Made by a program: the position numbers and the translations under genes. Positions 20,411 through 32,981 of a DNA stretch of 64,000 bases are shown piece by piece. Every line of letters starts with the position of its first letter. Position 1 is the first letter of the stretch. This DNA is from Odontocerum albicorne. Its lineage: Eukaryota > Arthropoda > Insecta > Trichoptera > Odontoceridae. The notes beneath the pieces were generated by a model, which had not been told where the DNA came from, did not search any database, and saw nothing but the letters and a program-made list of their open reading frames with translations. The stretch lies in assembly GCA_949825065.1 (NCBI GenBank), contig OX463859.1, positions 6,238,217 through 6,302,216 of the forward strand. The letters are read 5' to 3'.

Positions 20411-20991
20411 TGCATACATACATACTTTGAGACAGTGAAAATATTTTGACTAGAAAACCAAAATATCGACAATCTGACAATAGACGATAAATGGTGGGAA
20501 ATTTATAATGCAGTGCAAAAGTGCAATCAGCAATTGACTTCAAAATTATGAAATTTTTCAACATTTTTCTTTCGTCTTTTGTTACTCATTCACATATGAT
20601 TTCAATACAGGCTGGTATTCCAAATAAACTGACTGCTATGAACTTACTGTTAAAATTATAAATAATGCGCGGAATATTCAAAGGAACTTTATTTATTTAT
20701 AAATTTAATATCCTAGAAATATTTCTATATTATTGGGCGCTCAACACGTGAATTTACTTAAAGACGCACCTCTAGTTAATTACCACCATTTCTAATTCTG
20801 TTTAAGGTGTAATAGACATATTGGCAGCTACAAATTGGTTAAAAAAATCACTTAATACATGAAACGTAGATATATGAGATTCAGTCAGAGCATTAGTGAT
20901 ATTATAAAGTTTTAATATAAAAACTTCAATTTGTAACAGATTTCTTTTTTTATTTAACCAAATTATTAGATAAATACTATATTGTCTTGAT

Positions 20992-21602
20992 CAGTGCCGT
21001 AATTAGCTTTTCATGTGCCATGTACAAAGATTTATTTTGGACCCTTGAAATCTTTTTTGGAAGGATAATAAATTAAATGTAACAATTGTTTATAAATTAT
21101 TTTGTGTACGTAAGCAATACACAAAATCATTCACATATATTTTTTAAAGTAATTTAATTATGTTAATTGCAGGTTAAAATAATTCCATTACTTTTATTTC
21201 AGTGAATTCATTTATTACCTTTTAATTTATTTAACAAATTTATATCAAATCAAAATTATGGAAAGATTGGTTAATTGTTCTTTCCGATAGTCGATTGTAA
21301 ATTTTTCTTAATTAATTTTGATTTGCTGAAACTTCACTCACACAAAGCAGTAGAAATGGAAAATGTGAGAAATATTTGGGAAGCAATATTGTTATCATCG
21401 ACTCAATTAATACTAAATCATAAAGAGCCTGTTGTGTATGAATACCAAGTGGAGTTGAAATGTTAATGTTTTGTATTTGTGTTGAGGTTTCAAACTTAAA
21501 GCTTTGAAAATATTTTTATATGACAAATATTTTATTAATTCCATTTCGGGGTCTCCTTTATTCTGACCCCTGTGCTTGTGCACCGGCCTAGTTACGGCAC
21601 TG
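20992..21602. mobile_element. non-autonomous hAT-like element
   Basis: CAGTGCCGTAATTAGC at 20992 is matched by inverted CTAGTTACGGCACTG at 21588-21602. The 611-bp interior has no transposase. The flanking 8-mers do not match, so an 8-bp target duplication is not preserved. Assignment rests on the terminal sequence only. Confidence 0.5.
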
Positions 21603-21844
21603 ACCTTTGTAATATTAACTAGAAATCTGCTATAAAATTGATGAATGAATTCATCAAGTGAAAAGTGTTGAAAATTTAGAAAAATTTAATAAAAACATCG
21701 ATCATCCAGAAAGTGTGTTGGGAATCTTGTTAAACACAAAGATCTGTTATACTTTTATCATTGGACAATATAGAAATATATTTATAAAATATTCTTTTAT
21801 TGTTGTGTTTGAGTCCTTTTGCAGATTTAAATTATCATAAAATC

Positions 21845-21975
21845 TGTTAGATGTGGTTTCGGAGTGTTTTACCACCACGTGGTTTGGCTTATGATGCCAA
21901 ACCACACGGAAAAACAGTCCGAAAAACCTTATTCAACTGATGTGAAGAACCGTCCCGAAAGCCTCAAAACATATT
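21845..21975. repeat. palindromic MITE, copy A
   Basis: The foldback TTTCGGAGTGTTTTACCACC, ACGTGGTTTGGC, loop TTATGAT, then GCCAAACCACACGG and AGTCCGAAA. Sister copies lie at 29340 and 48985. Similarity with the 29.3-kb copy extends beyond the hairpin (CAACTGAT..CTCAAAACATATTC). Confidence 0.65.
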
Positions 21976-23530
21976 CGATCATAAAATTTATTCTATACAT
22001 TATAAAATCAATAAGTAAAATATCAAAATAATACTTTGAAGGGTCAACTCTCTAAACGGACATAACACACTGTATATTATAATAATTAATATCTTGTATG
22101 TATTTGAGTATATAATACAATATAACAGTAGATTAATGGAAGATATAACTATTCCTTTCTGTTCTTTGCTACCCTGCCAGTATATGCTTTCAAACTTCAG
22201 ATGTCTTCTGCTGTATTGATCCCTCATCTTTGCTATATAACTAATCTATTCATTCCCTTTACACAAACTAATGTATCGGTGACCTTTGTCATTGAACAAA
22301 CTCAAGTTTTCCTTTTTCTGTTTCTCCTTAGCTTGCTGCACAATGAGTTTGGTATCATTCTGATTTATCAAATTCCATATTTAGCTGCTATATATTTCCA
22401 TAGTGATTATGGTGGCTACTCTTACATCACGTATAGATAAGGGCTAGTGGAGTCTTTCCTTTGCGGGTGCGGTGTTCTGGAGACCATGAATTACATCGTT
22501 GGAGAATATTCGCTGTATTAGTTCCCAGGGGGATTACGGAAGTTCAACAGTATATCACGAAGCGATGGTGTAGCTAAAAGATTCACCTATTCTTTCGTAG
22601 TAGGAAGACCCCCATACGAGGGAAAAGAAATGGGTAAAATGAACATCCTTCAGAGAATGAGTGAAAGATTATTTTTAAAAATATTGTTTAGCACGGTTTA
22701 GAAAGCTGACCCTTTAAATTTTTTTTTTGATGTTTTACTGATTGCTTTTATCATGTAGAAAATTTACCAAAAACATTTTGATTGTTACTTTTTTTAAAGA
22801 AATGCCAATTTTTTTGGATTGATTTTACCTTATACAAAACAGCAGTTATGAAAATTTTTATATGCATAAGGTTATGATGATTCTGCATATGTAAAAGTTG
22901 AAAAAAACACCTTAAGTTTATGGTATATTATAATAATTGTCTTTTATATTTATAGATAATCTTTACATTAAAACTAAATGAGCTATTCTCATTGTAAAAT
23001 ATCTTTTTATAAACTCGTCAAGATGTATTTATATAAGGATAAAAAAAATTATAAAAGGTCTTTATTCATGATAACTTCAAATAGAAAACAAACTCAATTT
23101 TACTCTCAATTTACTTTTTATTTTAAAAAAAAAACACCTACGGACCCTCTCCAGAGCTGGGGTTGAATCGATAATAATGCCCTTTATCCATCATGATCCT
23201 TTTTGAATATTTCGTGTCAACTTAAATCCCACCTTTCAACAAACACCTGGACAACGTGTCCTCTTGTCCTTTCACATTTCCTTGTGTCTTCCTACAGGTC
23301 TGTTATCGTTGCTGTTTACATGTTTGATAGAGCAATAGCAAAAACCAATGTATAAAAAATACAAATTATCAATATTTGAATTACGAGTATCCATTGCATA
23401 TTCAGTTGGTTATAAAACTGAATTAGCTTAGTTAAAAAATATGATGTGAGTTATTCCTAAGATTATATGGCTTGCGTTACAGTGGTTGAATTGGTCTAAT
23501 ATTTAATACATAAAACATCATTATAAAATA
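21976..23530. other. intergenic, nothing recognised
   Basis: AT-rich DNA with short chance open frames. At 23140-23170 a weak B-box-like GGTTGAATCGATAA was noted but is not enough for a SINE call. Confidence 0.45.
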
Positions 23531-23534
23531 ACTA

Positions 23535-24368
23535 CAGTAAAAGTCCATTAATTAGAAATTCAGGGGACCAAATTTCACAAAAAAAAAATAGAATTACGAA
23601 TGACATAATCACTAAAAAAACAAAAATTTGTGCGGCACTTCCCAACAGTTGAGAACATCACGGTCATTTTTTCTTACTGTAAAAATAATCTAAGTGAAGT
23701 AAAATTTTTGTTGACATATTTCCGCAGTATGTAGACATAATAACATTTTTCATAATAAAATAAATAAATAAAAATTCATGGTCACGAATTAATTCCAATG
23801 TGTACGAATAAATAATAACACTATAATTGTAATTTTTTTGATTTTGACATAGTCACTTGTTTTACACAGATTCACTTGTTTTTGTTTGCATGCGTAATAT
23901 AAATATGACGATGTCACTAGTTTTTATTTAGCCGTTCAATTGACTACGATATAATCTGTGATTTAAAGTTTTTGATAATTAATGCACAGTTGTAAAAAGG
24001 TAAAATAAAAACTATGTAATCATTTAAATGAAAAGAACTTAGGATAATTATAATAATTTCGAGGTATTTTCAATATTGAATCTTTTGATATAGGGAAAAT
24101 CCCGGGAATGTAACCAACTGCTCGCCGGTGCGTAATACATCAGCAGTCCTGCCGCCAGGATTGGTTACTATGTGGATCTATGATTTGCATAGAAAATTTT
24201 GAATTATTAGAGTTCATCAATACTTTTTGGCGAAAAAACATTACAATTTACGAAATACGAAGTTTTTCGAATTAACAATAGAATTTATCACAAAAAGTTG
24301 ATTTTAAGACTTAGAAAATAGAAAAAAATACTAATTATTGTTCTTCTAATTAACGGACTTTTACTGTA
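23535..24368. mobile_element. non-autonomous pogo-like element
   Basis: CAGTAAAAGTCCATTAATTA at the left and its inverse TAATTAACGGACTTTTACTG at the right, with TA at 23533-23534 and 24369-24370. It is 834 bp and shares interior sequence (TTTTGACATAGTCACTTG; GCATGCGTAATATAAATATG) with 7849-9460. No transposase. Confidence 0.75.
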
Positions 24369-24370
24369 TA

Positions 24371-25263
24371 GTTAAATGTAATTGTGGATCTGTTTGTATA
24401 ATTAAATTATGCTCAAATGAGCCAATTTAAATGTACGTTCATTGAAATTATCATGAATAACAGACCTAAAACAGTTTTGGTGCCAAAAACGTAAGAATAA
24501 ATAATTTAGAACTTGAAGGAATCTTATTGTAAGTAATATACAATACAAAACTCGTAGATTTTTTATGTAATTTTCAAATATAAGCATATGTCTAAATAAT
24601 TGCCAAATCAATTTGGATTTACTTCAACGAATAACAGAAGTCGATAAACAAATAATCAATCGTCCTTCCAATTGATATTACTTGAGATTTTGTTAAGAAA
24701 ATGAAGATGTGTTTGTTTTTTATGACAAATTTGTCGTTATTTTTTATAAAGAAGGAAGCAAATGAAATAAAATAAAATATCTAATTGATTTATCAGGAAA
24801 AGAATTACACTAAACAAAGTGTTTAATCAAAAAAGATTTCCATAGAGCGACATTTCATATTTTAATGCGAAATCAACAACTCTAATTTTTCTAAGAAAGC
24901 AGCTGTTGCCAACATTTGTGGATTATTCCTCAAATTATAAAATGGAATAAAAAATATGTGAAAAAATGTTAATTTATAAATAAATATTTTTTTATAGCTG
25001 TTTTTTTTTATTACACTTAACTTTTTTCGAGATCCCAGGCCCGATGCATATAGTCCAGCCTAAATACTAGTTTCTAACCTTAAAATTCCGTGGTTTATAT
25101 ACAGAGTTGGATCTCATACACTCCAAACTTGAAAGTTAGGTGATGAAACTACATTTAAGGAAGTTATAATAAATTTGCATGAAATTCAACTCAAAATACT
25201 AATTTCTTGAAGATTTATGTTTGACTATGAATTTGGGACGTAGATTTCAAATTGAGGTTGATT
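24371..25263. other. intergenic, nothing recognised
   Basis: AT-rich sequence without supported features. Confidence 0.45.
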
Positions 25264-25265
25264 TA

Positions 25266-25960
25266 CGAGGCATATCCAGAAAGTAAGTGTACTGAATTTT
25301 TGTAGGTTACAATTTTTTTTATTTAAACAAAAAAATTACGTGGTTACCGTAGTGCATATGTAAGCTATTTTTCGACATAGTCGCCATTCCTCTCAATGCA
25401 GGTGGTGAAGCGGGGTATCAACTTTTTGATGCCTTCCTCGAAGTAGTTTCCCGCCCACTTCTCCACCTCCTCCTTTACTTCCTCGTCGGTTGAAAACCTT
25501 TTTCCACCCATGTGCAGCTTCAGGGAGGTAAAGATATAGTAATCTGAAGGTGCTAGGTCAGGGGAATGTGCGGGATGGTTCAGGACATCCTATTTAAACG
25601 AGGCGAGCAGTTCCTTCGTGGCGTTGGCCGTGTGTGGTCTGGCATTGTCGTGCAGCAGGCAGACTCCCTGCTAGCTTTATCACCATATGCAGTTTTCACC
25701 TCATTATAAACCTCAACCGGAGGTTTTCCCTTCCAAACGAGATAACGGATGACGCCGCGTATTTCGCACTTGGCGGGAGATTGGATTGACATTTTTCACG
25801 AAACGTGTTGTCGCGTCGACACTTCTCAACGTACTGACCTCGAACCGGTCTCGTTGCGGAGGGAAAGGGTCAGGCTACACGGAAGTGTAGCCAACATGTC
25901 GAAAATAAAATCCACCCGGTCGTGAGAGCCTCAGTACACTTACTTACTGGATACGCCTCG
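25266..25960 (-). mobile_element. deletion derivative of the 5.6-kb mariner
   Basis: The element is 695 bp with the same ends (CGAGGCATATCCAGAAAGTA) and TA at 25264-25265 and 25961-25962. It is nearly identical to 5638-6969 except for an internal deletion of about 0.62 kb joining CAGGCAGACTCCCT to AGCTTTATCACC near 25671, plus a loss of about 12 bp near 25455. On the minus strand only the first 40 transposase codons and a C-terminal piece remain. The deleted part holds the helix-turn-helix region and the first catalytic Asp. Confidence 0.9.
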
Positions 25961-26624
25961 TACATTGGTACATTTTTTCTCTTTGTTCAATATTTTTTTC
26001 AAGTCGAATTTCTATTCTAATAGATAAGTCGCATGTTCTGATTTTAGCTATTTATTTCACAATGAAATTTATGCTATTATATAAAATAAGGTTTTTTACA
26101 TTTTTCTTAATGTTCGCCTGATGGGTCAATACAAAAACAATAAAAATTAAAGTGGGACCACTTTAGAGGCTTATCAGTTTTTTATATGAATATAAAATAA
26201 TTACAGGTAAATTTTTCTGCAATTGGAATTTATCATTTTTACTATCGTTGTCAACCAGATGAACAAGCAAATAATATAATTATTATATACAAAGTATTTC
26301 AATTGTTATACTGGGTTAGAGCAAAAATTCCATTGGATTTAAAAAAAAACTTATGTATTAAATAGAAATATTAAACTATTCAGTTATGTACGAATATATT
26401 CCTTTTATCCAATAACTATCAGGCAGCTTCATTATTCTATCAAAGAAGATTTTTTCAATGGGACTAAGTGATAATCAGAAGGCCTAATATATGGCAATTA
26501 TTGTGCGTAGCATATAACATTCAAATGCAACTGGAACAAGTTTTCATTCCATCCGGTGATTTATTACATTAATGGTGCGGTGCGGTGTAATGTATCGTGT
26601 TTCACTTTTATTGTATACTGGCAG

Positions 26625-26795
26625 GTTTATTACCATGTGGCAATTTTTTTCAAATCTGCAGAAAGTTGTATAAAAGGACTCGAGTAAAAACCAGACAGGA
26701 ATCCTTTAATTAATAAAAATCTGGGTTACAATGAGAATCGAACCAATAATCCCTAAGACAGATGTCTTACCAACTAGGCCACGGAGGTCATTAAT
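26625..26795 (-). mobile_element. tRNA-derived SINE
   Basis: On the minus strand, GACCTCCGTGGCCTAGTTGG (A-box region) and GGTTCGATTCTCATTG (B-box region) form a tRNA-like head. It continues through AAAGGATTCC..CTGGTTTTTAC toward a diverged GCCACATGGTAATAAACC tail. Same family as 2.2 and 63.2 kb. Confidence 0.65.
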
Positions 26796-26850
26796 GTCAC
26801 AGAAAGAAAATCGATTTTAACTTATTCTTTCTGTTATTGCATTGTCTCCA

Positions 26851-27068
26851 TATATCACCTGTTGAAAATCATAGTGGCGAAACTCCAAAAAAACGATTTG
26901 TGAGTTAAAACTACCAAATGGCACTAAAATGGCTCCTTTTTTACGTGCATAAGTGGCGAAAGTATATTTCAACTCCTTGCCGCTTCAAGGTAGTGCCATT
27001 TGGTAGTTTTAACTCGAAAATCGATTTCTTGGGGTTTCGCAACTATGATTCTCAACAGGTGATATGTA
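26851..27068. repeat. foldback MITE of about 215 bp
   Basis: Left arm TATATCACCTGTTGAAAATC, ATAGTGGCGAAACTCC and GTTAAAACTACCAAATGGCA. The right arm inverts these (TGCCATTTGGTAGTTTTAAC; GGTTTCGCAACTATGATTCT; CAACAGGTGATATGTA). Arms are about 70 bp and the ends are TA-rich. The short open frame 26918-27115 is an artefact of the arm. Confidence 0.8.
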
Positions 27069-27794
27069 CAGCACAAATCTTTGTGTATTTCAATACTGTT
27101 TTTTTTTCCGATTAGCATTAATTAATAGTGAAAATGCAATTCCTGACCTATTTTTTAATTCCCACAGCAAGTATTTATTAAATCGACAGTTTTTTATAGA
27201 ACTGTCAACTGATGATATGATATAAGATTTATTAATTGGATATTATGTACATCAACATAAATCGCTCCTAATGCCCATTGGGAAAACCGGAACAAATTTT
27301 TGTTTTAACCTAACAGAAAGTTCATGATTTTTTTTAAATTAATCAAACAACCAACAAATGATAAATAAAAAGAAAGAAGAGAGTTGAAAAATAGAGTATG
27401 GAAAACTACTCTAATACTAAATATTTAAGGAGTTTTGGACAATAAATTCAGATATGTGACTGTGAATTAGTGGAGAATTAAGTGCAACTAGGTGAATTAA
27501 GTGCAATTAAGTGCAACTAGGACATGTTGAATGAACAGGGGAATAAAAATATCTTACACTTTACAAACCTCATTGATAGATATTTCATGGTCATTTTTTA
27601 GTAAATCAACTCAGATAAATATAAAATAAACCAAGTCTGAGTATTTATCTGAATCTTGTAAAATTGAATAAAAAATTGCATTAACATTTTCTCTATTTGT
27701 ATTGTTAGTATTATATAATACAAATACATTTTTTATTAGCAACATGTCCCAAATCTTATTTAAACTTAGAGTGGCGGGGCGGGGCATGTTGGGT

Positions 27795-27985
27795 GATTGA
27801 TTTTTGTTTTCTATAGAGGCACCATCTGTCTTCTCTCTGGATGGTGTTATTGTTAAAGCAGGAAGAAGTTATCTGGTGCGATGGGCAAGGATTTTTGAAG
27901 TTGTCACGGAGATGTTGTTTTTCCCGCCAGGAGGGCTCGTTGCCATTCTACAGAAAGAACACTCTCAGTAATGGAAGAAAAGTAC
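27795..27985 (-). repeat. interspersed repeat family X, copy 3
   Basis: On the minus strand it reads CTTCCATTACTGAGAGTGTT, CGTGACAACTTCAAAAATCC, TTGCCCATCGCACCAGATAA and ACACCATCCAGAGAGAAGAC, aligning with both GPAT-intron copies. The three copies together define a unit of about 200 bp. Confidence 0.6.
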
Positions 27986-28635
27986 GAACCTGGCAATAAA
28001 GATTATATGTTATAAATTATTAAATTAAATTAATTAACTTGTTGAGATTTTTATTTTTGGAAAATATCTATTTCAAATTCTTAGAAGTTAAAAGTTCCGT
28101 GAAAGACAATGTGTGTAGCTTAGAGTTGCCTAAGGTGATTCCATTGTATTTGGTAATTTTACAAACTCATTAATTTGAAAGACTTGGAGAACATTTTGTA
28201 TGTATATTTTATTGTTAAAATAAGAAAAGTGCATAAAAGAATGTGAATGGACAATGATGGTGGCTCAATTAAATGTGATTATTTTAAAAATCTTGTTTTT
28301 TTATTGAATAAATAATAAAATTTCATACAATTTATTTATTTATCATTTTGATTAAATTCCTTTGTTCATTATTATTCTTTTAAGATATAAAATGAATAAT
28401 GTCATTCCCCTTATCCTAGAAGAGTCAGGAACCATTAGCTTGAATCTAAAATTGGGTTTTCACTGGGTGAGTGAACCTAAAAGCCGAGATAGTGAAATAC
28501 GAGTATTAGAATGTGACTTGAAACATGTTAAGCCGACTGACTTGTCAGTCAATATTTAAATTTGTGTGTATAGTACCTATATTCTTATAAAGCATCACAA
28601 ACAGATTGACTCAATGTATTATAGTTCGGAAATTC

Positions 28636-28818
28636 TAGGATGAGCCCTGTGACAGCTCACAAATTTCCCCCAATACAACCTTGTAACGATGTTCAGTAAC
28701 TTTAATTATTTTATTAACTTTAATATAAGCCTCAATTCTAATAAATAGCAAGTTATTTAGGTAAATACATTACATAAGGTTGTATTGGAGCAAATTTGTG
28801 AGCTGTCACAGGACTCGA
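28636..28818. mobile_element. MITE with ~40-bp inverted ends
   Basis: CCTGTGACAGCTCACAAATT at the left is inverted at the right as AAATTTGTGAGCTGTCACAG, with CCAATACAACCTT/AAGGTTGTATTGG inside. Related sequence is at 13778-13925 (left half) and in the larger element at 53.8-54.7 kb. Confidence 0.75.
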
Positions 28819-28828
28819 ATTTCCCAAC

Positions 28829-29218
28829 TATAGGTGTTAACATAAGTTGTGTCCGTTTTTTTCCAAATAAAAAATTAGCACCAAAAGTAAAACAAAATGG
28901 TAAAGGTTATACGTCATTCGAAAGAAAATTTTCTGCTCTACAAGATATTGTGTTTGTTTTTACGGTACATATATTATTTGATTTGATTACAAGCCTTCAA
29001 AATGGAATGTCAAGTAGACGAAAGTGAGCATTTTCGACACCTCATTTGCGTTCAATCGAAGGAATAAAGCTGCCAAAGCTGCTCGCGATATTTGCGAAGT
29101 GTACGGTAAAGATGCTATGAATGAAAGGACAGCTCGTCAATGGTTTTTGCGTTTCAAATACGGTAATTTCAACCTGAAAGACATTCAACATCCTTTCCCT
29201 GCATGTTGCCAAGTATAA
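28829..29218 (+). pseudogene. mariner 5' end fragment
   Basis: TAGGTGTTAACATAAGTTGT, then a leader nearly identical to the inverted 291-621 copy, then MECQVDESEHFRHL. A frame change follows, then NRRNKAAKAARDICEVYGKD and AMNERTARQWFLRFKYGNFN. The catalytic domain is absent. A direct duplication of about 30 bp (AACATCCTTTCCCTGCATGT) ends the fragment at 29189-29245. Confidence 0.75.
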
Positions 29219-29339
29219 AAACATCCTTTCCCTGCATGTTGTCAAGAGACTTAAAAGTGTAAAATGCAACATATATGAAATTGTATCATGTCTCTTATAG
29301 GATAGGGAGAGAACACAAAAAAACTCCACAATCCCTTTA

Positions 29340-29465
29340 GTTAGATAAGGTTTTTAGAAATATTTTACTGCGTGGTTTGGCTTATGATGCCAAACCACGT
29401 GGCAAAACACCAAAAAATCTTATTATCCAACTGATATGAGAAATCGCAAAGTCTCAAAACATATT
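29340..29465. repeat. palindromic MITE, copy B
   Basis: TTTTACTGCGTGGTTTGGCT, TATGAT, GCCAAACCACGTGGCAAAAC. The hairpin and right flank match copy A at 21845. Confidence 0.6.
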
Positions 29466-32400
29466 CCACAATCTTTTATCTTAACTGAGTCCTTTCACTA
29501 CTTCCCATGCATTCAAACATCTCCTCATGTACATATAATACAATCTGTTAAGGATCCATTTACCGACAAGATAGGTGTTTTTAAGATTAAAAAAAGACAA
29601 GTTGACAAAAAATAATGATTTTATTTTATATTAAACGTGAATACAGTAAATTAATTAAAAGAAAATATTTATAAATAGAAATAAAACAAATTATGAGGCT
29701 ATTTTTTTAATTAATTTATCTCGTTCATCTTATTTCAAAGAAATAATATAAATAAAATGAAAAACATTTTTTATCAAAACGTATATAAACAATGGATAAT
29801 AAGTTTTGCGATGTAAAATATAACGACATGATGTAAATGCTTAAAAGTTTAGTGTAAATATCTAATTCTTCAAAATCACAAAGCTATTTCTCGGTTAATA
29901 TATTGATTATAAATTTTGCTATACAATCTAATTAATATATATTTGAATACAACCTATGGCAGTTTTTTTTTTTCAATTTCTACACCGTCTAAAATATATT
30001 ATTGCGACTGTGAGCGACAACCTATAAAATACTTTGTATCAAAAATGCACCTATATTTTTAACAGGAACAATATTATAATAACTTTTCTCAACCCTTTTA
30101 ACAGTGCTGTTAAATATCACGCTACAAGCGGCGCACTTTTATCCTAATGACTGCTAGACATGATCCAAATAACACATTTGTCGAGGCACGTCAAAATAAA
30201 ATTCTACAATATTTTTCAAATCAACCAATGAAACTAAAGTTGACAAAAATGTATCGAAATAATCACGTCTAGTGAGCAAAGTAGCTGTAAAGTAGCGCCC
30301 ACTGCTACTTTTTCTTGGCTGCTCTACTATAATAGTAGCATGCTACTTTACTTTAGATTGAAAGGAAGCATTAACAACACTGACTTATCTTTTGAAAGTG
30401 ATAAAATATCAGTGCTTAGGCAAAAGAATAATAGTTCATATGATACGACAAATTAAAATAGAAGTTTCATAAACCAAATTGTAGATATTCTGGATACAGT
30501 TTTATGAATTCTGTATTTTACTTCTAATGCATAAAACTTCAGGGTAAAAAATGTGTATTTTAAATAAGTTGACCACAATGTGATATTTACCATTGTGAAT
30601 ACTTAAAATCTTGTAATTTTAACTGCTTTATGTGTTGACACCAAACAATATTAATCATTTTCCAATTTTGTGCGGTGAAGAATAGAAAAGTTTCTTGAAG
30701 TTCCCATTGTGAAATGATAGATATTTAACTAGTAAAAACATGCGAGTGTTTTTAAATAAATGATGCATTCTCCGATTTTGATAAGGAGATTCATAGTATT
30801 GACATAACGCGAGATGACGCGAAATGTCAGACTATGGATTCACTTTGAATGTAGACAAGAAAAAAACAAAGTGTTAAGATAAAACGGAATTTCGTAATTT
30901 TTACAGACTTTATATAAACATTGTTAACATTGAATAATAATTCATGAAATTACAAAAAAAAATACTTTATATTTTTGATAGCCAAAAAGCTTAAACATAA
31001 ATTTAAAAAAAAATTAAGATTTAACAAATGCGTAAAAATTAATAAGAAAAGTCGACAATTTGAAGGCAATTTTACAGGTAATAATTGAAAATTTGCTATT
31101 TTAGATAAGAGAATAATTTTAACTAGTTAATCCTATAGTTACTATTTCAACTTGTCTAAAGTGCATTTAATCGAAGAAATAATCAAATGCATCCAATTTT
31201 TTATACACCGTAACAAAAATTGTTGAAATATACCTGTATAACTAATTAGTCAAGAAGACTTGGATTAAGGCAATGCAATTTGTAAGATTGATTTATGTCA
31301 ATGAGTAAGATTCAACACATTATCTTTTATATAATACAATAGATTCCCTTGCTTTTAAGTTTAATTAATTCTATTTTTTCTCCATAAGAAGAGTCAGTGT
31401 ACGATGTCCAACTAGGAAATTAAACTATTCGTTGGATTTATAACAGAGCTTTTATATATCCCTTGACATCTCAATTTTCCACGCTAGGGATCCCTCCATT
31501 TAATTTGGCATGCTCAAGATATATGCCGAGATGAACAACCTTGTGAAAATCGCAAGTCTGAGATTTAGAAACCTAAAATTAAAATCTAGGTTTTAATAAT
31601 ATTTGAAAACAGGAAGTAGGTATAGGCCTAGGTTATAAACATCAATGAGTTAGTTAGACCGTATTTGGCAGGTGACAACAGTGTTATGACACCCTCCTAT
31701 TAGTGGGGTGTATCTCTATTGAAATGGGATGAACCCAAACCTTATGATAGCTTCTTTCTCTCAAATGTATTTTTTTTCATTGCCTAAATATGTGGAATTT
31801 CAGGCGATATGCTACCAATAAAACCTATTATTTATTATTGGATTGTTGATAAATTTTCAATATCAGTGTATTTCAGGTCTGATTAATAAAACTGTGATAA
31901 TCCTCATTTATTTCGTATATTAAAGAAGTAACTATTGAAACAAACAAAATATTGAATTTTCTGAAGTACACTGACATACATATACATGATATATTAAGTT
32001 TTATTATCGCAATTTCCATTATCCCTTTTGACTGTGAATATCTTGAACAATCAATGTCATTTTGGCACCAAAAGAGAATAAACTTTCTTTTTATCAACAA
32101 AATTAAACACTACTTTTTCCTTCAAATTATGGCTCATATATTTCCATTTGTGAAAACAGCGAGAACACAAATGTGGAGTGATTTTAATGATAGAAAAATA
32201 ACAACAAATAAGTTGGACATCAGTACGAAGACAATCGTTAACAAATTTCATTATACTAGCAAAAATAATTTTTTGGAGTCATCATTTGTCTATAGTTTGC
32301 TTATTTTGGATGTATTGCAGCCTCCAGTGCCCCTCAGGATTTACTGGTGAACAGTTCAACTACAATATGTTAGCAAATTGCTAACAAACTATCACTAAGT

Positions 32401-32796
32401 CACAATGTCAACATCTTTGTTTTTAACCCATTCTGGTTCAAAGTGCCCAAAAATATTTTATCTTTTTAGCGCAGAATGCCTTAAAATTAGGCACAAACTC
32501 ATTAAGAAATACACCATTAAAAGTTATTAAACCCTAATGGTGAATTCATTTAACTCTCAAAAACAATTGAGAGATGACACATCTGATCTACCCAATTATT
32601 GAGTGAGTAAACGTGTTAAATATCAATAACTGTTTAATTAGTACGCAGAAATTTTGTCCAAATCAAGTATTAGTTTCACAATACTTGAATACTCAAATTA
32701 CTTCAGTATTAATAGCTCCAAAAAATGTTTTTTACTAGTTGACAACAGCCATGACAGTATCCCCATAACATTAGGTGAGTATTTTGGCAGAAGTGT
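29466..32796. other. intergenic region between the two convergent genes
   Basis: AT-rich. Short open frames at 31873-32350 overlap on both strands without family resemblance. A possible ATTAAA polyadenylation variant on the minus strand (about 32634-32639) lies some 160 bp past the stop of the CoA-transferase gene. Nothing else is supported. Confidence 0.45.
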
Positions 32797-32981
32797 CTAA
32801 GGGGAGGGCATGCACTTAAGGCGCTCGAAGGCAGCCTTCTCCAGCGATTGGCGGTGGTCGGGGTGTGCGATCTGAATGAGCGCGTGCGCCCTCTGCCGCA
32901 GTGATCGTCCAAACAATTGGGCAATGCCGTACTCTGTCACAATGTAGTGAACGTGGGCACGGGTTGTCACGACACCGGCAC
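32797..32981 (-). CDS. CoA-transferase terminal exon
   Basis: Acceptor TTCCAG|GT. It encodes GAGVVTTRAHVHYIVTEYGI, AQLFGRSLRQRAHALIQIAH, PDHRQSLEKAAFERLKCMPS, then Pro and TAG. This C-terminal block (TTRAHVHYIVTEYGIA..LRQRA..LI.IAHPDHR) is diagnostic of the acetyl-CoA hydrolase/transferase C-terminal domain. Confidence 0.95.

Noticed and set aside
31873..32350. Overlapping frames on both strands near 32 kb
   Set aside because: Low-complexity AT-rich composition, no recognisable motif and no splice-supported continuation.
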